Assembly: GCA_047600765.1 (NCBI GenBank)
Contig: JASGKF010000002.1
Location: forward strand, 558,001-622,000
DNA length: 64,000 nt
Origin: Viridibacterium sp047600765
GTDB taxonomy: Bacteria; Pseudomonadota; Gammaproteobacteria; Burkholderiales; Rhodocyclaceae
Direction: 5' to 3'
Shown: in pieces, positions 9,024-17,414 of the stretch
Layout: each line of letters opens with the position of its first letter
Numbering within the stretch: the first letter of the stretch is position 1
Program-made: the position numbers and the translations under genes
The notes under the pieces: model-generated
The model's input: only the letters and a program-made list of their open reading frames with translations
What the model was told of the DNA's origin: nothing
The model's database searches: none

Positions 9024-9920
9024 TCAGTCGACCAGACCGTCCTGCACGTGACGGCGCACCGAGATCGCCGCGCCCAGCCAGCCCAGCAGGGCCGTGAAGG
9101 CCAGCAGGCCGCCGGTTTGCAGGGCATCGGGGCCGTGCAGGCTTAGCGTGACGCTGTAGCTGCGGGCGAGGGCTTCGACCGCGGGAGCCAGCAATTTCAG
9201 CAGCAGCGTCACCAGCCCCCAGGCCAGCACCCCGCCCAGCAAGCCCTGCAGCAGCCCGAAGTAGAGGAAGGGGCGGCGCACGGCCGGGCGCGTGGCGCCG
9301 AGCAGCAACTTCACCGAGATTTCGTGCCTCAAGGTGAGGATCTGCAGGCGCAAGGTGTTGAAGGTGACGATCACCAGCGCCGTGCCCAGCAGCAGGGCCA
9401 GCGTCAGGCTGGCCCTGCGGCCCAGCTGCACGATGGCAGCGAGACGTTCAACCCATTCGGCATCGAGCTGCACCAGCGCCGTCTCGGGCATGGCCGACAG
9501 CTGCGTCTGCAAGGCCTTGAAGCTGGCCGGGCTGTCATCGCGCGGGTCGATGACGAAGGCGTCGGGCAGCGGGTTGTCGAGCAGGGCACTCGTGACATCG
9601 CCAAAGCCGCCGCGCGCAGCCAGTTGCTGCAAGGCCTGATCGCGTGGCACGAAGCGCACGCGGGCGATCTGCGGGTTGCTGCGCAGTCTTTGCTCGACGG
9701 CGCGTGTCGCGTCACCCGTGATTTCGTGTTTGAGGAAGAGGCTGATCTCGGGCTCGCCGGTCATGCCATGCGCAAGGCCGGCGAGGTTTTCGGCGAGGGC
9801 CCAGCCCAGCGCGGGCAGGGTCAGTGCAATGGCGATCACGAGCGCTGACAGCAAGGCCGTCAGCGGCTTGCCAGCGAGCCGGCGAATGGCTTGCTGAAGG
9901 GCATCCAGGTGCTCGCTCAT
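9024..9920 (-). CDS. ftsX: Cell division ABC transporter permease subunit FtsX
   Basis: FtsX is the membrane partner of the ATPase FtsE; together they act at the divisome and control peptidoglycan hydrolases. The 298-residue protein has an N-terminal cytoplasmic stretch, one helix (about residues 22-44), a periplasmic domain and three C-terminal helices (about 170-191, 220-245 and 265-290), the usual FtsX layout. Its start overlaps the end of ftsE by 4 bases (ATGA type), which indicates coupling. Confidence 0.93.
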   Translation of the reverse strand: MSEHLDALQQAIRRLAGKPLTALLSALVIAIALTLPALGWALAENLAGLAHGMTGEPEISLFLKHEITGDATRAVEQRLRSNPQIARVRFVPRDQALQQLAARGGFGDVTSALLDNPLPDAFVIDPRDDSPASFKALQTQLSAMPETALVQLDAEWVERLAAIVQLGRRASLTLALLLGTALVIVTFNTLRLQILTLRHEISVKLLLGATRPAVRRPFLYFGLLQGLLGGVLAWGLVTLLLKLLAPAVEALARSYSVTLSLHGPDALQTGGLLAFTALLGWLGAAISVRRHVQDGLVD

Positions 9921-10583
9921 TGCATCAGCTTTCCGTGAGCAAGCTCGACACGCCGTGCGCCATAGGGCGAGTAGAGCGTGTCGTCGTGGGTGGCGAGGAT
10001 CAGCGTGACGCCCGCTGCATGGAAGCTGCGGAACAGTGCGGCGATGTCGCGTGCATAGGCCGGGTCGAGGTGGGCGGTCGGCTCGTCGGCGATGAGGATG
10101 CTGGGGCGGTTGACGATGGCGCGGGCGATGGCGACGCGCTGTTGTTCGCCACCCGAGAGCGTGACCGGCATGGCTTTCTCGAAGCCCGATAGACCGACCT
10201 TGTCGAGCGCCACACTGGCGCGGGTGATGGCTTCGCGTTTCGATGTACGCGCGACTTCACCCGAGACCTGCAGGGGCAGCATCACGTTGTCGAGCACGCT
10301 GCGATCCATCAGCAGGCGATGCTCCTGCATCACCAGGCCCAGGCTGCGGCGCAGGTAGGGGATCTGTGATTGGCGCATGCGGCCAACGTCAAGGCTGTTC
10401 GACCAGCACGCGCCCCGAGCTTGGTGCTTCGAGCGCTGCGATGAGCTTGAGCAGGGTGCTCTTGCCGGCGCCGGAGTGGCCAGCCAGCACCAGCAGTTCG
10501 CCGTGGCGGATCTCCAGCGTGAGTTCGTCCAGTGCCGTATGGCCACCGGGGTAGGTCTTGCTGACGCAGTCGAACTGGATCAT
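9917..10583 (-). CDS. ftsE: Cell division ATP-binding protein FtsE, interrupted by a +1 frameshift
   Basis: FtsE is the ATPase of the FtsEX complex. The first part, from the ATG complementary to 10581-10583, holds the Walker A motif AGHSGAGKST and runs to GRVLVEQP followed by a stop. The rest continues in another frame as NSLDVGRMRQ and contains the signature LSGGEQQRVAIARA, Walker B ILIADEPT and the switch histidine ATHDD. Removing one base near 10400 (GTCGAAC to GTCAAC) joins the halves as VLVNSLDVGR and gives 221 residues, the normal length. I therefore annotate one gene with a single-base insertion, either a sequencing error or a true mutation. Confidence 0.88.
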
Positions 10584-10641
10584 GGGAGAGGGGCGGGCCT
10601 GTGGCCGGGCGCGGGGTGAGCGCGCATTGTAGCCAAGACAA

Positions 10642-10662
10642 AGGGCCTGCATCGCAGGCCCT
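10642..10662. terminator. Hairpin between the esterase gene and ftsE
   Basis: The arms AGGGCCTGC and GCAGGCCCT pair perfectly around ATC. It lies just after the esterase stop on the minus strand; no long T-run follows in that direction, so termination strength is uncertain. Confidence 0.55.
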
Positions 10663-10684
10663 GTGGTGTCTGTGCCAGTCCGAC

Positions 10685-11836
10685 TTATTTGCTGAACTGC
10701 TTGTCGAGCCAGTCGTAGGCGGCGACCTGTGTGTCGGCAACGAACTCGTGCCCGCCGGGCAGCATGCGCGCGTCGAACTTGCTGTCAGCCTTCCAGGCGC
10801 CCCACACCTTGCGCATCTTGTCGTACGCGGTGTTTACCGAATCGACCGGGAACAGCGTGTCCTTTTCGCCGGCGAAGAACAGCATGGGCTTGGGTGCGGC
10901 GAGGCTCGCCACGTCCGGGAAGTCGAGATAACGCAGCACGCCCGGGTGCAGCATGTTCCAGGCAGATGAGCCCTTGAGCTGGTTGTTGCCCGGCACCATC
11001 AAGCCTTGCGTGGTGGCCATCCAGTTGACGACTACGCCTGCGGACACAGCGTCCGACAGCGCGGCAACCTGCCAGGCGCGGAAGGCGCCCATCGAGAAGC
11101 CAATGGCCGCGACGCGTTTCTTGTCAACGTCGGCCTGCGCTGCGAGGAATTCGGCGGCACGTGCGTCTTCCAGCGCCATGATGCCGGCCAGCGAGGTGCC
11201 CAGGTTGAGGCTGTTGGCGGCAACGGCTTGCTGGATGTCGAATGTCAGCGCGGCACGATCACCCCAGCCCAGTGCGTCGTGCGCCAGCACGACGTAACCG
11301 CGTTTTGCGAGTTCGTCGCCGGGGAATTTCTCGCTGAAGAAGCGCTTCGCCCAGGCCTTCGAGGATTCGAGGCGCGCGTCGTTGCCCCAGGTTTCGATCA
11401 GCTTTTCCTTGCCGATGTCGAACTTCGAGCCGTGGTCATGCAGCATCAGCGCCGCCGGGAAGGGGCCCTTGCCCTTGGGCACCAGCATCAGGGCCTGCAC
11501 GCGGCTGTCCGCGGTCAGGTTGAAAACGACTTTGCGCGCGACGTAGCTGCCGCGGTCCTGCTCGTCGAGCACGACGGCATTGAAGGGCGTCTTGTCGGGC
11601 GACTGCAGGGTCAGCTCCCACATCTTGTCGCGACCCGTCTTGCGCCAGACGTTCAGGTCCTTGACCTTGGGGTTCCAGGCCATGCGGAAGTCGAGGCGCG
11701 CCTTGATGGCCTCGTAGTAGGCCGGCATGTTGTGCTGGATGCCGGTGGTCTGGAAATCGGTGTCGGCAGCCGGGGCCGGGGGGACAAGACTCATGGCGAG
11801 CAGACTACCAAGCAGCGCTTTGAAGAGGTTGGGCAT
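10685..11836 (-). CDS. Secreted alpha/beta hydrolase of the dienelactone hydrolase / acetyl-xylan-esterase type
   Basis: The 383-residue protein begins with a signal peptide (about residues 1-23, ending PAPAA) and is probably periplasmic or exported. The hydrolase core shows ALMLHDHGSKFD (oxyanion region), the nucleophile elbow GFSMG, a candidate acid in FFAGEKDTLFP and the catalytic histidine in PGGHEF. The layout resembles large esterases of the dienelactone hydrolase and acetyl-xylan-esterase groups; the substrate cannot be told. It separates ftsY from ftsE, which are usually adjacent, so it is probably an insertion into the ancestral order. Confidence 0.8.
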   Translation of the reverse strand: MPNLFKALLGSLLAMSLVPPAPAADTDFQTTGIQHNMPAYYEAIKARLDFRMAWNPKVKDLNVWRKTGRDKMWELTLQSPDKTPFNAVVLDEQDRGSYVARKVVFNLTADSRVQALMLVPKGKGPFPAALMLHDHGSKFDIGKEKLIETWGNDARLESSKAWAKRFFSEKFPGDELAKRGYVVLAHDALGWGDRAALTFDIQQAVAANSLNLGTSLAGIMALEDARAAEFLAAQADVDKKRVAAIGFSMGAFRAWQVAALSDAVSAGVVVNWMATTQGLMVPGNNQLKGSSAWNMLHPGVLRYLDFPDVASLAAPKPMLFFAGEKDTLFPVDSVNTAYDKMRKVWGAWKADSKFDARMLPGGHEFVADTQVAAYDWLDKQFSK

Positions 11837-11891
11837 GAACAGGTCTCCGTTATGGTTGTTACCGGTCGCATGCTTTTACCACACCTCACAG

Positions 11892-12914
11892 TCAGTTGGC
11901 TTGTCCGAACAGGGCGTGGACAAACTCGCGGGCTTCGAAGGCGTGCAGATCTTCGATGCCTTCGCCTACGCCGATGTAACGCAGGGGCTTGGGATGGGTG
12001 CGCGCAATCGCTGCAATGACGCCGCCCTTGGCAGTGCCGTCGAGCTTGGTGATGACCAGGCCGGTGACGCCGATGGCCGCGTCGAAGGCCTTGAGCTGGG
12101 CCAGCGCGTTCTGGCCGATGTTGGCGTCGAGCACCAGCAGCACTTCGTGCGGGCCACTCGGCTCGGCTTTCTGGATCACGCGGCGCACCTTGGCGATCTC
12201 TTCCATGAGGTGGAGCTGGGTCGGCAGGCGGCCGGCGGTGTCGATCAGCACGATGTCGATGTCGCGCGCCTTGGCGGCCGCAATGGCATCGAAAGCCACG
12301 GCAGCCGGGTCGCCACTTTCCTGCGCGATGACGGTGACGTCATTGCGGCGCCCCCATTCCATGAGTTGCTCGCGTGCCGCGGCACGGAAGGTGTCGCCCG
12401 CGGCCAGCAGTACGCTTTTGCCCTGCGCCTGGAAGTGGCGTGCGAGCTTGCCGATCGAGGTGGTCTTGCCAGCGCCATTGACACCCGCCAGCATGATGAT
12501 GAAGGGTTTGTGGTCAGCGACGACCAGGGGCGCCTGCAGTGGCGAGAGCAGGTTGTGCAGCGCCTCGGCCAGCGCCTCCTGCAGCTGTTCGCCGCTTTCC
12601 AGCTTGTCCGTTTTCCAGCGGCGGCGCAGCTCGGTCAGCAGGGCCGTGGTAGCCTCCACGCCGCAATCGGCCATCAGCAGGGTGGTTTCCAGCTCTTCGA
12701 GCAGTTCTTCGTCGATCTTGCGACGTGAGAACAGGCCGCTGATGGGGTCGCCCAGGGCGCCGAGCTGCTGGCGGGTGCGCGACAGGCCGGCCTTGAGGCG
12801 GCCGAACCAGCTGGAGGCTGGCGCGTCGCTGGCCAGTTCGGGAGCCTGCGCGTTCTGTTGCGCATCTTTTGGAGCGGCTTCTTCGCCACCGGATTTCTTG
12901 AAAAAACTGAACAT
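11892..12914 (-). CDS. ftsY: Signal recognition particle receptor FtsY
   Basis: FtsY is the membrane-associated GTPase that docks SRP-ribosome complexes for cotranslational membrane insertion. The 340-residue protein has a short N-terminal A region, the helical N domain (about residues 40-120) and the G domain. GTPase motifs are GVNGAGKTTSIGKLA (G1), DTAGRLP (G3) and TKLDGTAKGG (G4), followed by YIGVGEGIEDLHAF near the C-terminus, all typical of the SRP GTPase family. It reads away from rsmD, and both may be transcribed from the 78-base gap between them. Confidence 0.97.
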   Translation of the reverse strand: MFSFFKKSGGEEAAPKDAQQNAQAPELASDAPASSWFGRLKAGLSRTRQQLGALGDPISGLFSRRKIDEELLEELETTLLMADCGVEATTALLTELRRRWKTDKLESGEQLQEALAEALHNLLSPLQAPLVVADHKPFIIMLAGVNGAGKTTSIGKLARHFQAQGKSVLLAAGDTFRAAAREQLMEWGRRNDVTVIAQESGDPAAVAFDAIAAAKARDIDIVLIDTAGRLPTQLHLMEEIAKVRRVIQKAEPSGPHEVLLVLDANIGQNALAQLKAFDAAIGVTGLVITKLDGTAKGGVIAAIARTHPKPLRYIGVGEGIEDLHAFEAREFVHALFGQAN

Positions 12915-12992
12915 GTGGATACTGCCTGGCGCCTCGCTGTCTGACGGGAAAGTCTATCAGATGGGTCCCGGCTCCCTGAGCGGAGCCCGGGT

Positions 12993-13541
12993 ATGAGCCG
13001 TGTGCGTATCGTTGGCGGCAGCCTGCGTTCGCGCCTGATCGAGGTGCCGGATGCCATCGGTCTGCGCCCCACGCCGGACCGCGTCCGCGAAACCCTGTTC
13101 AACTGGCTGGGGCAGGATCTCGACGGCTGGCGCTGTCTGGACCTGTTTGCGGGCAGCGGCGCACTGGGCTTCGAAGCGGCTTCGCGCGGGGCTGCCGAGG
13201 TGTTGATGCTGGAGTTCGCCCCCAAGGTGCATGCCCATCTCACCAAGGCCATCCAGACCCTGGGTGTAAAGAACGTGCAGCTGCAGCGGGGCGATGCGCT
13301 AAAATTCCTTCAGGATCAGGCGGCTGGGGGCCGGACTTTCGACCTCGTGATGCTCGATCCGCCCTACCGGCAGGACTGGCTGACACGTATCGAACCCTTG
13401 TTGCCGCGCCTGCTGGTGCCGGATGCCAGGGTGTATGTGGAAGCCGAATTCGCTGTCGAGTCGTTTGCCGGCTTGCAGCAGATCAAGGCAGGCAAGGCGG
13501 GGCAGGTGCACTATCAATTGTTTGCCGGGGAGCAGGCGTGA
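12993..13541 (+). CDS. rsmD: 16S rRNA (guanine(966)-N2)-methyltransferase RsmD
   Basis: RsmD methylates G966 of 16S rRNA in the small ribosomal subunit. The 182-residue protein is a Rossmann-fold SAM methyltransferase: motif I is LDLFAGSGALGFEAASRGA and the catalytic motif is DPPY (in VMLDPPYRQ). The N-terminal RIVGGSLRSRLIEVP and RPTPDRVRETLFNWL segments are characteristic of RsmD. It overlaps coaD by 4 bases, a pairing seen widely in proteobacteria. Confidence 0.95.
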   Translation: MSRVRIVGGSLRSRLIEVPDAIGLRPTPDRVRETLFNWLGQDLDGWRCLDLFAGSGALGFEAASRGAAEVLMLEFAPKVHAHLTKAIQTLGVKNVQLQRGDALKFLQDQAAGGRTFDLVMLDPPYRQDWLTRIEPLLPRLLVPDARVYVEAEFAVESFAGLQQIKAGKAGQVHYQLFAGEQA

Positions 13542-14029
13542 AGACTCATATCGCGGTGTATCCCGGGACCTTCGACCCGCTCACACGGGGTCACGAAGAT
13601 CTTGTGCGGCGTGCCGCCAGCCTCTTCGATCGGGTGATCGTGGGGGTGGCGCAGAGTTCGGGCAAGCGGCCCTTGTTCTCGCTGGACGAACGCGTCGAGC
13701 TGGCTACGAGCGTGCTGGCAGATTGCAGTAATGTGACTGTGCTAGGGTTTTCAGGGCTGCTGATGGATTTCATCCGCAACCAGGGAGCCCGGGTAATCGT
13801 GCGGGGCCTGCGTGCCGTGTCGGATTTCGAGTACGAATTCCAGATGGCGGGCATGAACCGCAAGCTGTATCCCGATGTCGAAACATTGTTCCTGACGCCC
13901 GGCGAGGAATACATGTTCGTCTCTGCGACGATGGTGCGCGAGATCGGATTGCTGGGCGGCGACGTGAGCACCTTTGTGCACCCGCAGGTCGCCGAACGGA
14001 TACGCCAGAAGGTTCTGGCGAGTAGTTGA
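13538..14029 (+). CDS. coaD: Pantetheine-phosphate adenylyltransferase
   Basis: CoaD makes dephospho-coenzyme A from ATP and 4'-phosphopantetheine, the penultimate step of coenzyme A synthesis. The 163-residue length is standard. The nucleotidyltransferase motif is YPGTFDPLTRGHEDLV, with a T/HxGH-type signature (TRGH), and the second motif is VSATMVREI (ISSTxxR type). The start overlaps the rsmD stop (4 bases). Confidence 0.96.
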   Translation: MKTHIAVYPGTFDPLTRGHEDLVRRAASLFDRVIVGVAQSSGKRPLFSLDERVELATSVLADCSNVTVLGFSGLLMDFIRNQGARVIVRGLRAVSDFEYEFQMAGMNRKLYPDVETLFLTPGEEYMFVSATMVREIGLLGGDVSTFVHPQVAERIRQKVLASS

Positions 14030-14056
14030 ATCTTGTATTGAAAGGTTGTTGAAGAC

Positions 14057-14311
14057 ATGGCCCTGATGATTACGGACGAATGCATCAATTGCGACGTCTG
14101 CGAACCGGAATGCCCCAACGAAGCGATTTCACAGGGCGCCGAAATCTATGAGATCGACCCCGGCAAGTGCACCGAGTGCGTGGGGCACTACGACGAGCCG
14201 CAATGCCAGCAGGTTTGCCCGGTCGATTGCATCCCGCTGAATCCGGAGATCGTCGAGAGCAAGGATCAGCTGATGCAGAAGTATTACAAGCTGACTGAAG
14301 CCAAGGCTTGA
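14057..14311 (+). CDS. YfhL-type 2[4Fe-4S] ferredoxin
   Basis: This 84-residue ferredoxin has two cysteine clusters: CINCDVCEPECP (CxxCxxCxxxCP) and CTECVGHYDEPQCQQVCP, where the longer gap between the second and third cysteines is typical of the YfhL/Fdx family. Such proteins carry two [4Fe-4S] clusters and transfer electrons at low potential. It follows coaD by 27 bases, an arrangement common in betaproteobacteria, and ends at a strong hairpin. The electron partners are not known. Confidence 0.93.
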   Translation: MALMITDECINCDVCEPECPNEAISQGAEIYEIDPGKCTECVGHYDEPQCQQVCPVDCIPLNPEIVESKDQLMQKYYKLTEAKA

Positions 14312-14320
14312 CGCGATTTC

Positions 14321-14366
14321 GCAGGCAACAAAAAAGGCACCGCGAGGTGCCTTTTTTGTTGCCTGC
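14321..14366. terminator. Long perfect palindrome, bidirectional terminator
   Basis: Two perfectly complementary 21-base arms (14321-14341 and 14346-14366) surround a GCGA loop. The lower stem carries a run of six A on one side and six T on the other, so it should terminate both the ferredoxin transcript and the convergent dynamin-like gene. Confidence 0.9.
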
Positions 14367-14375
14367 GGGAGGGGC

Positions 14376-16337
14376 TCAGGCGGCGATGGCCGAGTCTTCC
14401 GGGACCATGTCGAGGCTGCCGCCCAGCGCCGTCTCGATGGACTGGCGGAGCCGTTCCAGCTCGTGGTGCTGGCGGGCCAGCGCCTCGTCGGCCTGCTTCA
14501 ATTCGCCGATGCGGTCTTCCAGCGTGCCGGTCGCTTCATGCACGCGCTTGACGCTTTCCAGGCGGCGCTTGAGTTGCAGCTGGTACTCGCGCACTTGCGT
14601 CTCGAGCGGTGCCATCACGGCGCGCAGCCATTGTTCGATGTCGCGGTTGGCGACTTCAAAAGTGCGGCGCGCTTCGATGGCGATGGTGTCGAAGAAGCGT
14701 TGCGTGACCGTGCCCTTCCACTGCGTGATCATCGCGCTCATGGTATTGAGCTGGTCGTCGAAGGCCTTTTCGAGGCGGGCAATCTCACGCTCGTAACGCA
14801 CGGTCGAGAAACCCGAGGGCGGTGCAAGCTTGAGGCCGTGTTCGATGGCAAAGCGCTTGTACATCGCGTCGAGCATCTCGGTGATCTCGGTGATCTCGTC
14901 GGACGACTTGCGCAGGTTGCTGCGCAGGTTGCCGAAGAACTGCAGCATGGCTTCGCGCAGGCCTTTCGAGAAGTTCGCATCCACCATCTTGGCGCGCGTG
15001 CGGCGGGTCTCGGTACGCACGGTATCCACGCCAATGTGCGAGAACAGCTTGTTCGACAGGCTGGTGAACACGCTGCGCACGGCGTGGTACTTCTGCAGGC
15101 CGGTTTCGAACTCGTCACGTTCGGCACGCACCTTGCGCATCATGTACTCGATGACGCCCTGGTTCTTGCCGCGCAGGTCCGACATTTCCTTGAGTTGTTC
15201 CTGCAGGCTGCGGCCACGTGCGCCGAGCAGCTCCTCGAGGCGGCGCACGATCTCGCCGGTTTCGAGCAGGGCGTTATCGCGCGTGATTTCCTGGCGCGTC
15301 GGCAGCATCTGGCTGCTCAGCGCGGATTCGAGCTGCTCGATGCGCGAACGCTCGAGCAGGGCGGAGTCCTGATGCACCTTGGCGTACAGCGCCTTCTGTG
15401 CCGAGACGGGATAGACCTGGTCGGTCGTGATGCCCAGCGTATCGGCGACGGTCTGCACCTGCTTGCCGATTTCGCTTTCGATCTGTTCTTCGCTGCGCAG
15501 GCCGTCCCACAGGCCGTCGATCTTGTTGAGCACGACCATGCGACCGCCCTTTTGCTTGCGGCCGATGTTGACGTGCTTTTCCCACACCTGCAGGTCGCTT
15601 TGCGTGACGCCGGTGTCGGCCGCCAGCAGGTACAGCACAGCGTGGGCGTTGGGAATCATCGACAGGGTCAGCTCGGGTTCCGAGCCGATGGCGTTGAGGC
15701 CCGGGGTGTCGACGATGACGAGGCCCTGTTCGAGCAGGGGGTGCGGGAACTGGATGACGGCGTGGCGCCAGCAAGCGACTTCGACCATGCCGTTGGCGTC
15801 GGGGCGCGTGCCTTCGCGGCCGGTGTCGTCAACCGGGAAGCCCAGGCGCTCGGCTTCGTCGCGTGTCACCAGCTTGGTTTCCGAGACGCGCTTGAAGGCG
15901 GTCTGCAGGCTCTCGGCGCTCTGCACGTCGAAGGGCTCCAGCGTCCATTCGGATGCGACGCGACGCAGTTCGGCGACGCTTTCCTGGCGGGCACGCGTCT
16001 CGATGGGCAGCAGGCGGATGCCCGGGGTGGCGCCAGTGTCCCAGGCCAGCTCGGTCGGGCACATGGTCGTGCGGCCGGCGCTGGAGGGCAGCACGCGGTT
16101 GCCGTACTGGGCGAAGAAGATGGCGTTGATCAGTTCCGACTTGCCGCGCGAGAACTCGGCGACGAATGCGACGACCAGCTTGTCTTCCTTGAGTCGTTCG
16201 AGCACATGGGCGAGGCGCATGTCGGCCTGAGCGTCGGACAAGTCGTTGTTGTCCATCCAGTTGCGCAGGCCCTGCACGACACCACCGACCTCGCTGCGCC
16301 AGCGGGAGTACTCGGAAAACTGATCGATCAAGGTCAT
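14376..16337 (-). CDS. Dynamin-like GTPase
   Basis: Bacterial dynamin-like proteins are large GTPases that bind and remodel membranes. The 653-residue protein has a GTPase domain with G1 AEFSRGKSE (GKS at about residues 65-67), G3 DTPGLN (about 210-215) and G4 NKID (about 271-274). The remaining half is mostly helical, with charged heptad-like stretches near the C-terminus, as expected for stalk and bundle regions. No membrane helix is evident, so any membrane contact would be peripheral. It is a single gene with no clear operon partner; mutM lies behind it on the same strand, 126 bases upstream. Confidence 0.88.
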   Translation of the reverse strand: MTLIDQFSEYSRWRSEVGGVVQGLRNWMDNNDLSDAQADMRLAHVLERLKEDKLVVAFVAEFSRGKSELINAIFFAQYGNRVLPSSAGRTTMCPTELAWDTGATPGIRLLPIETRARQESVAELRRVASEWTLEPFDVQSAESLQTAFKRVSETKLVTRDEAERLGFPVDDTGREGTRPDANGMVEVACWRHAVIQFPHPLLEQGLVIVDTPGLNAIGSEPELTLSMIPNAHAVLYLLAADTGVTQSDLQVWEKHVNIGRKQKGGRMVVLNKIDGLWDGLRSEEQIESEIGKQVQTVADTLGITTDQVYPVSAQKALYAKVHQDSALLERSRIEQLESALSSQMLPTRQEITRDNALLETGEIVRRLEELLGARGRSLQEQLKEMSDLRGKNQGVIEYMMRKVRAERDEFETGLQKYHAVRSVFTSLSNKLFSHIGVDTVRTETRRTRAKMVDANFSKGLREAMLQFFGNLRSNLRKSSDEITEITEMLDAMYKRFAIEHGLKLAPPSGFSTVRYEREIARLEKAFDDQLNTMSAMITQWKGTVTQRFFDTIAIEARRTFEVANRDIEQWLRAVMAPLETQVREYQLQLKRRLESVKRVHEATGTLEDRIGELKQADEALARQHHELERLRQSIETALGGSLDMVPEDSAIAA

Positions 16338-16463
16338 GAAGCGGGCTCCGGGAAAGTCGGAAAATCAAATAATTCACAAGCATAGCCGGATTCGGCAAGG
16401 GCGCAATATCCCCGCAGGCCCGTTCCGCGCCGCACAAAGCCGCTGGTCGTCGTTGCGCAGGCC

Positions 16464-17279
16464 TCAGCGTCGCTGGCAGTGAGCGCAGTAGAAAGTGCTG
16501 CGCTGGCCCATCACGAGTTTGCGAATGGCATGGCCGCAGACGCGGCAGGGCTCACCGTCGCGGGCGTAGACGAAGTAGCTTTGCTGGAAATAGCCGGAGC
16601 GCCCGTTGACGGCCACGAAGTCGCGCAAGGTGCTGCCGCCCGCGGCAAGGGCTTCCTGCAGGGTCTGGCGTACCTGGTCGGCGAGGCGGGTACAGCGTTC
16701 GCGCGACAGCTTGCCGGCTGGCGTACGCGGGTCGATACGGGCGCGAAAAAGGCTTTCCGAAGCGTAGATGTTGCCGACACCGACCACCCGGCTGGCGTCC
16801 ATCAGCCACAGCTTGATGGGCGTTTTCGCACCACGCGTCGCGTCGTACAGCCAGTCGCCATCAAATCCGTCTTCGAGCGGTTCCAGCCCTAATCTGGCTA
16901 GCAGCGGGTGCTCGGCTACCGGTTCAGCTACCCACAGCACGGCGCCGAAGCGGCGTGGGTCATGCAGGCGCAGCAGGCGTTCGCCGAAGACGATGTCAAC
17001 GTGGTCGTGCTTGTCGGGCGTCGTCGCCACGGGCAGCACGCGCAGGCTGCCCGACATGCCAAGGTGGATGAGCAGGCTGCCGCCGCTGAAGTCCAGCAGC
17101 AGGTACTTGGCGCGCCGGCGTACGGCCTGCAAAGGCTGTCCGGTCAGCAGTTCGCCCAGATCTGCGGGAACCGGGTAACGCAGCTGCGGCTGGCGGACGG
17201 CAACGCCGCTGACCTTCTGCGCCACGATGTGTTCGGCGATGCCCCGGCGGGTGGTTTCGACTTCGGGCAGTTCAGGCAT
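16464..17279 (-). CDS. mutM: Formamidopyrimidine-DNA glycosylase
   Basis: MutM (Fpg) removes 8-oxoguanine and formamidopyrimidines from DNA and nicks the abasic site. The 271-residue protein starts with PELPEVETTRRG, in which the proline after the initiator is the catalytic nucleophile and the glutamate at position 3 assists. The C-terminal zinc finger CRVCGH...CAHC is intact. The frame stays open far upstream of the chosen ATG, but that stretch overlaps the divergent TPR gene and lacks homology, so the conserved N-terminus decides the start. Confidence 0.97.
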   Translation of the reverse strand: MPELPEVETTRRGIAEHIVAQKVSGVAVRQPQLRYPVPADLGELLTGQPLQAVRRRAKYLLLDFSGGSLLIHLGMSGSLRVLPVATTPDKHDHVDIVFGERLLRLHDPRRFGAVLWVAEPVAEHPLLARLGLEPLEDGFDGDWLYDATRGAKTPIKLWLMDASRVVGVGNIYASESLFRARIDPRTPAGKLSRERCTRLADQVRQTLQEALAAGGSTLRDFVAVNGRSGYFQQSYFVYARDGEPCRVCGHAIRKLVMGQRSTFYCAHCQRR

Positions 17280-17414
17280 GGGGCTGTGGCGGAGCGGAAG
17301 GGGAGGGAACATCCTACCGTGCGTCCGGCGCCAGCGTCGCCTTGCGTGGCGGACAGAGCTGCTACCATCTGCAGACATGGTCGGCTTGCCGACCGCATCA
17401 CGCCCGGAGTTCCC

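Noticed and set aside
14463..16385. 640-residue open frame on the plus strand
   Set aside because: It lies opposite the dynamin-like GTPase, whose G1, G3 and G4 motifs are clear.
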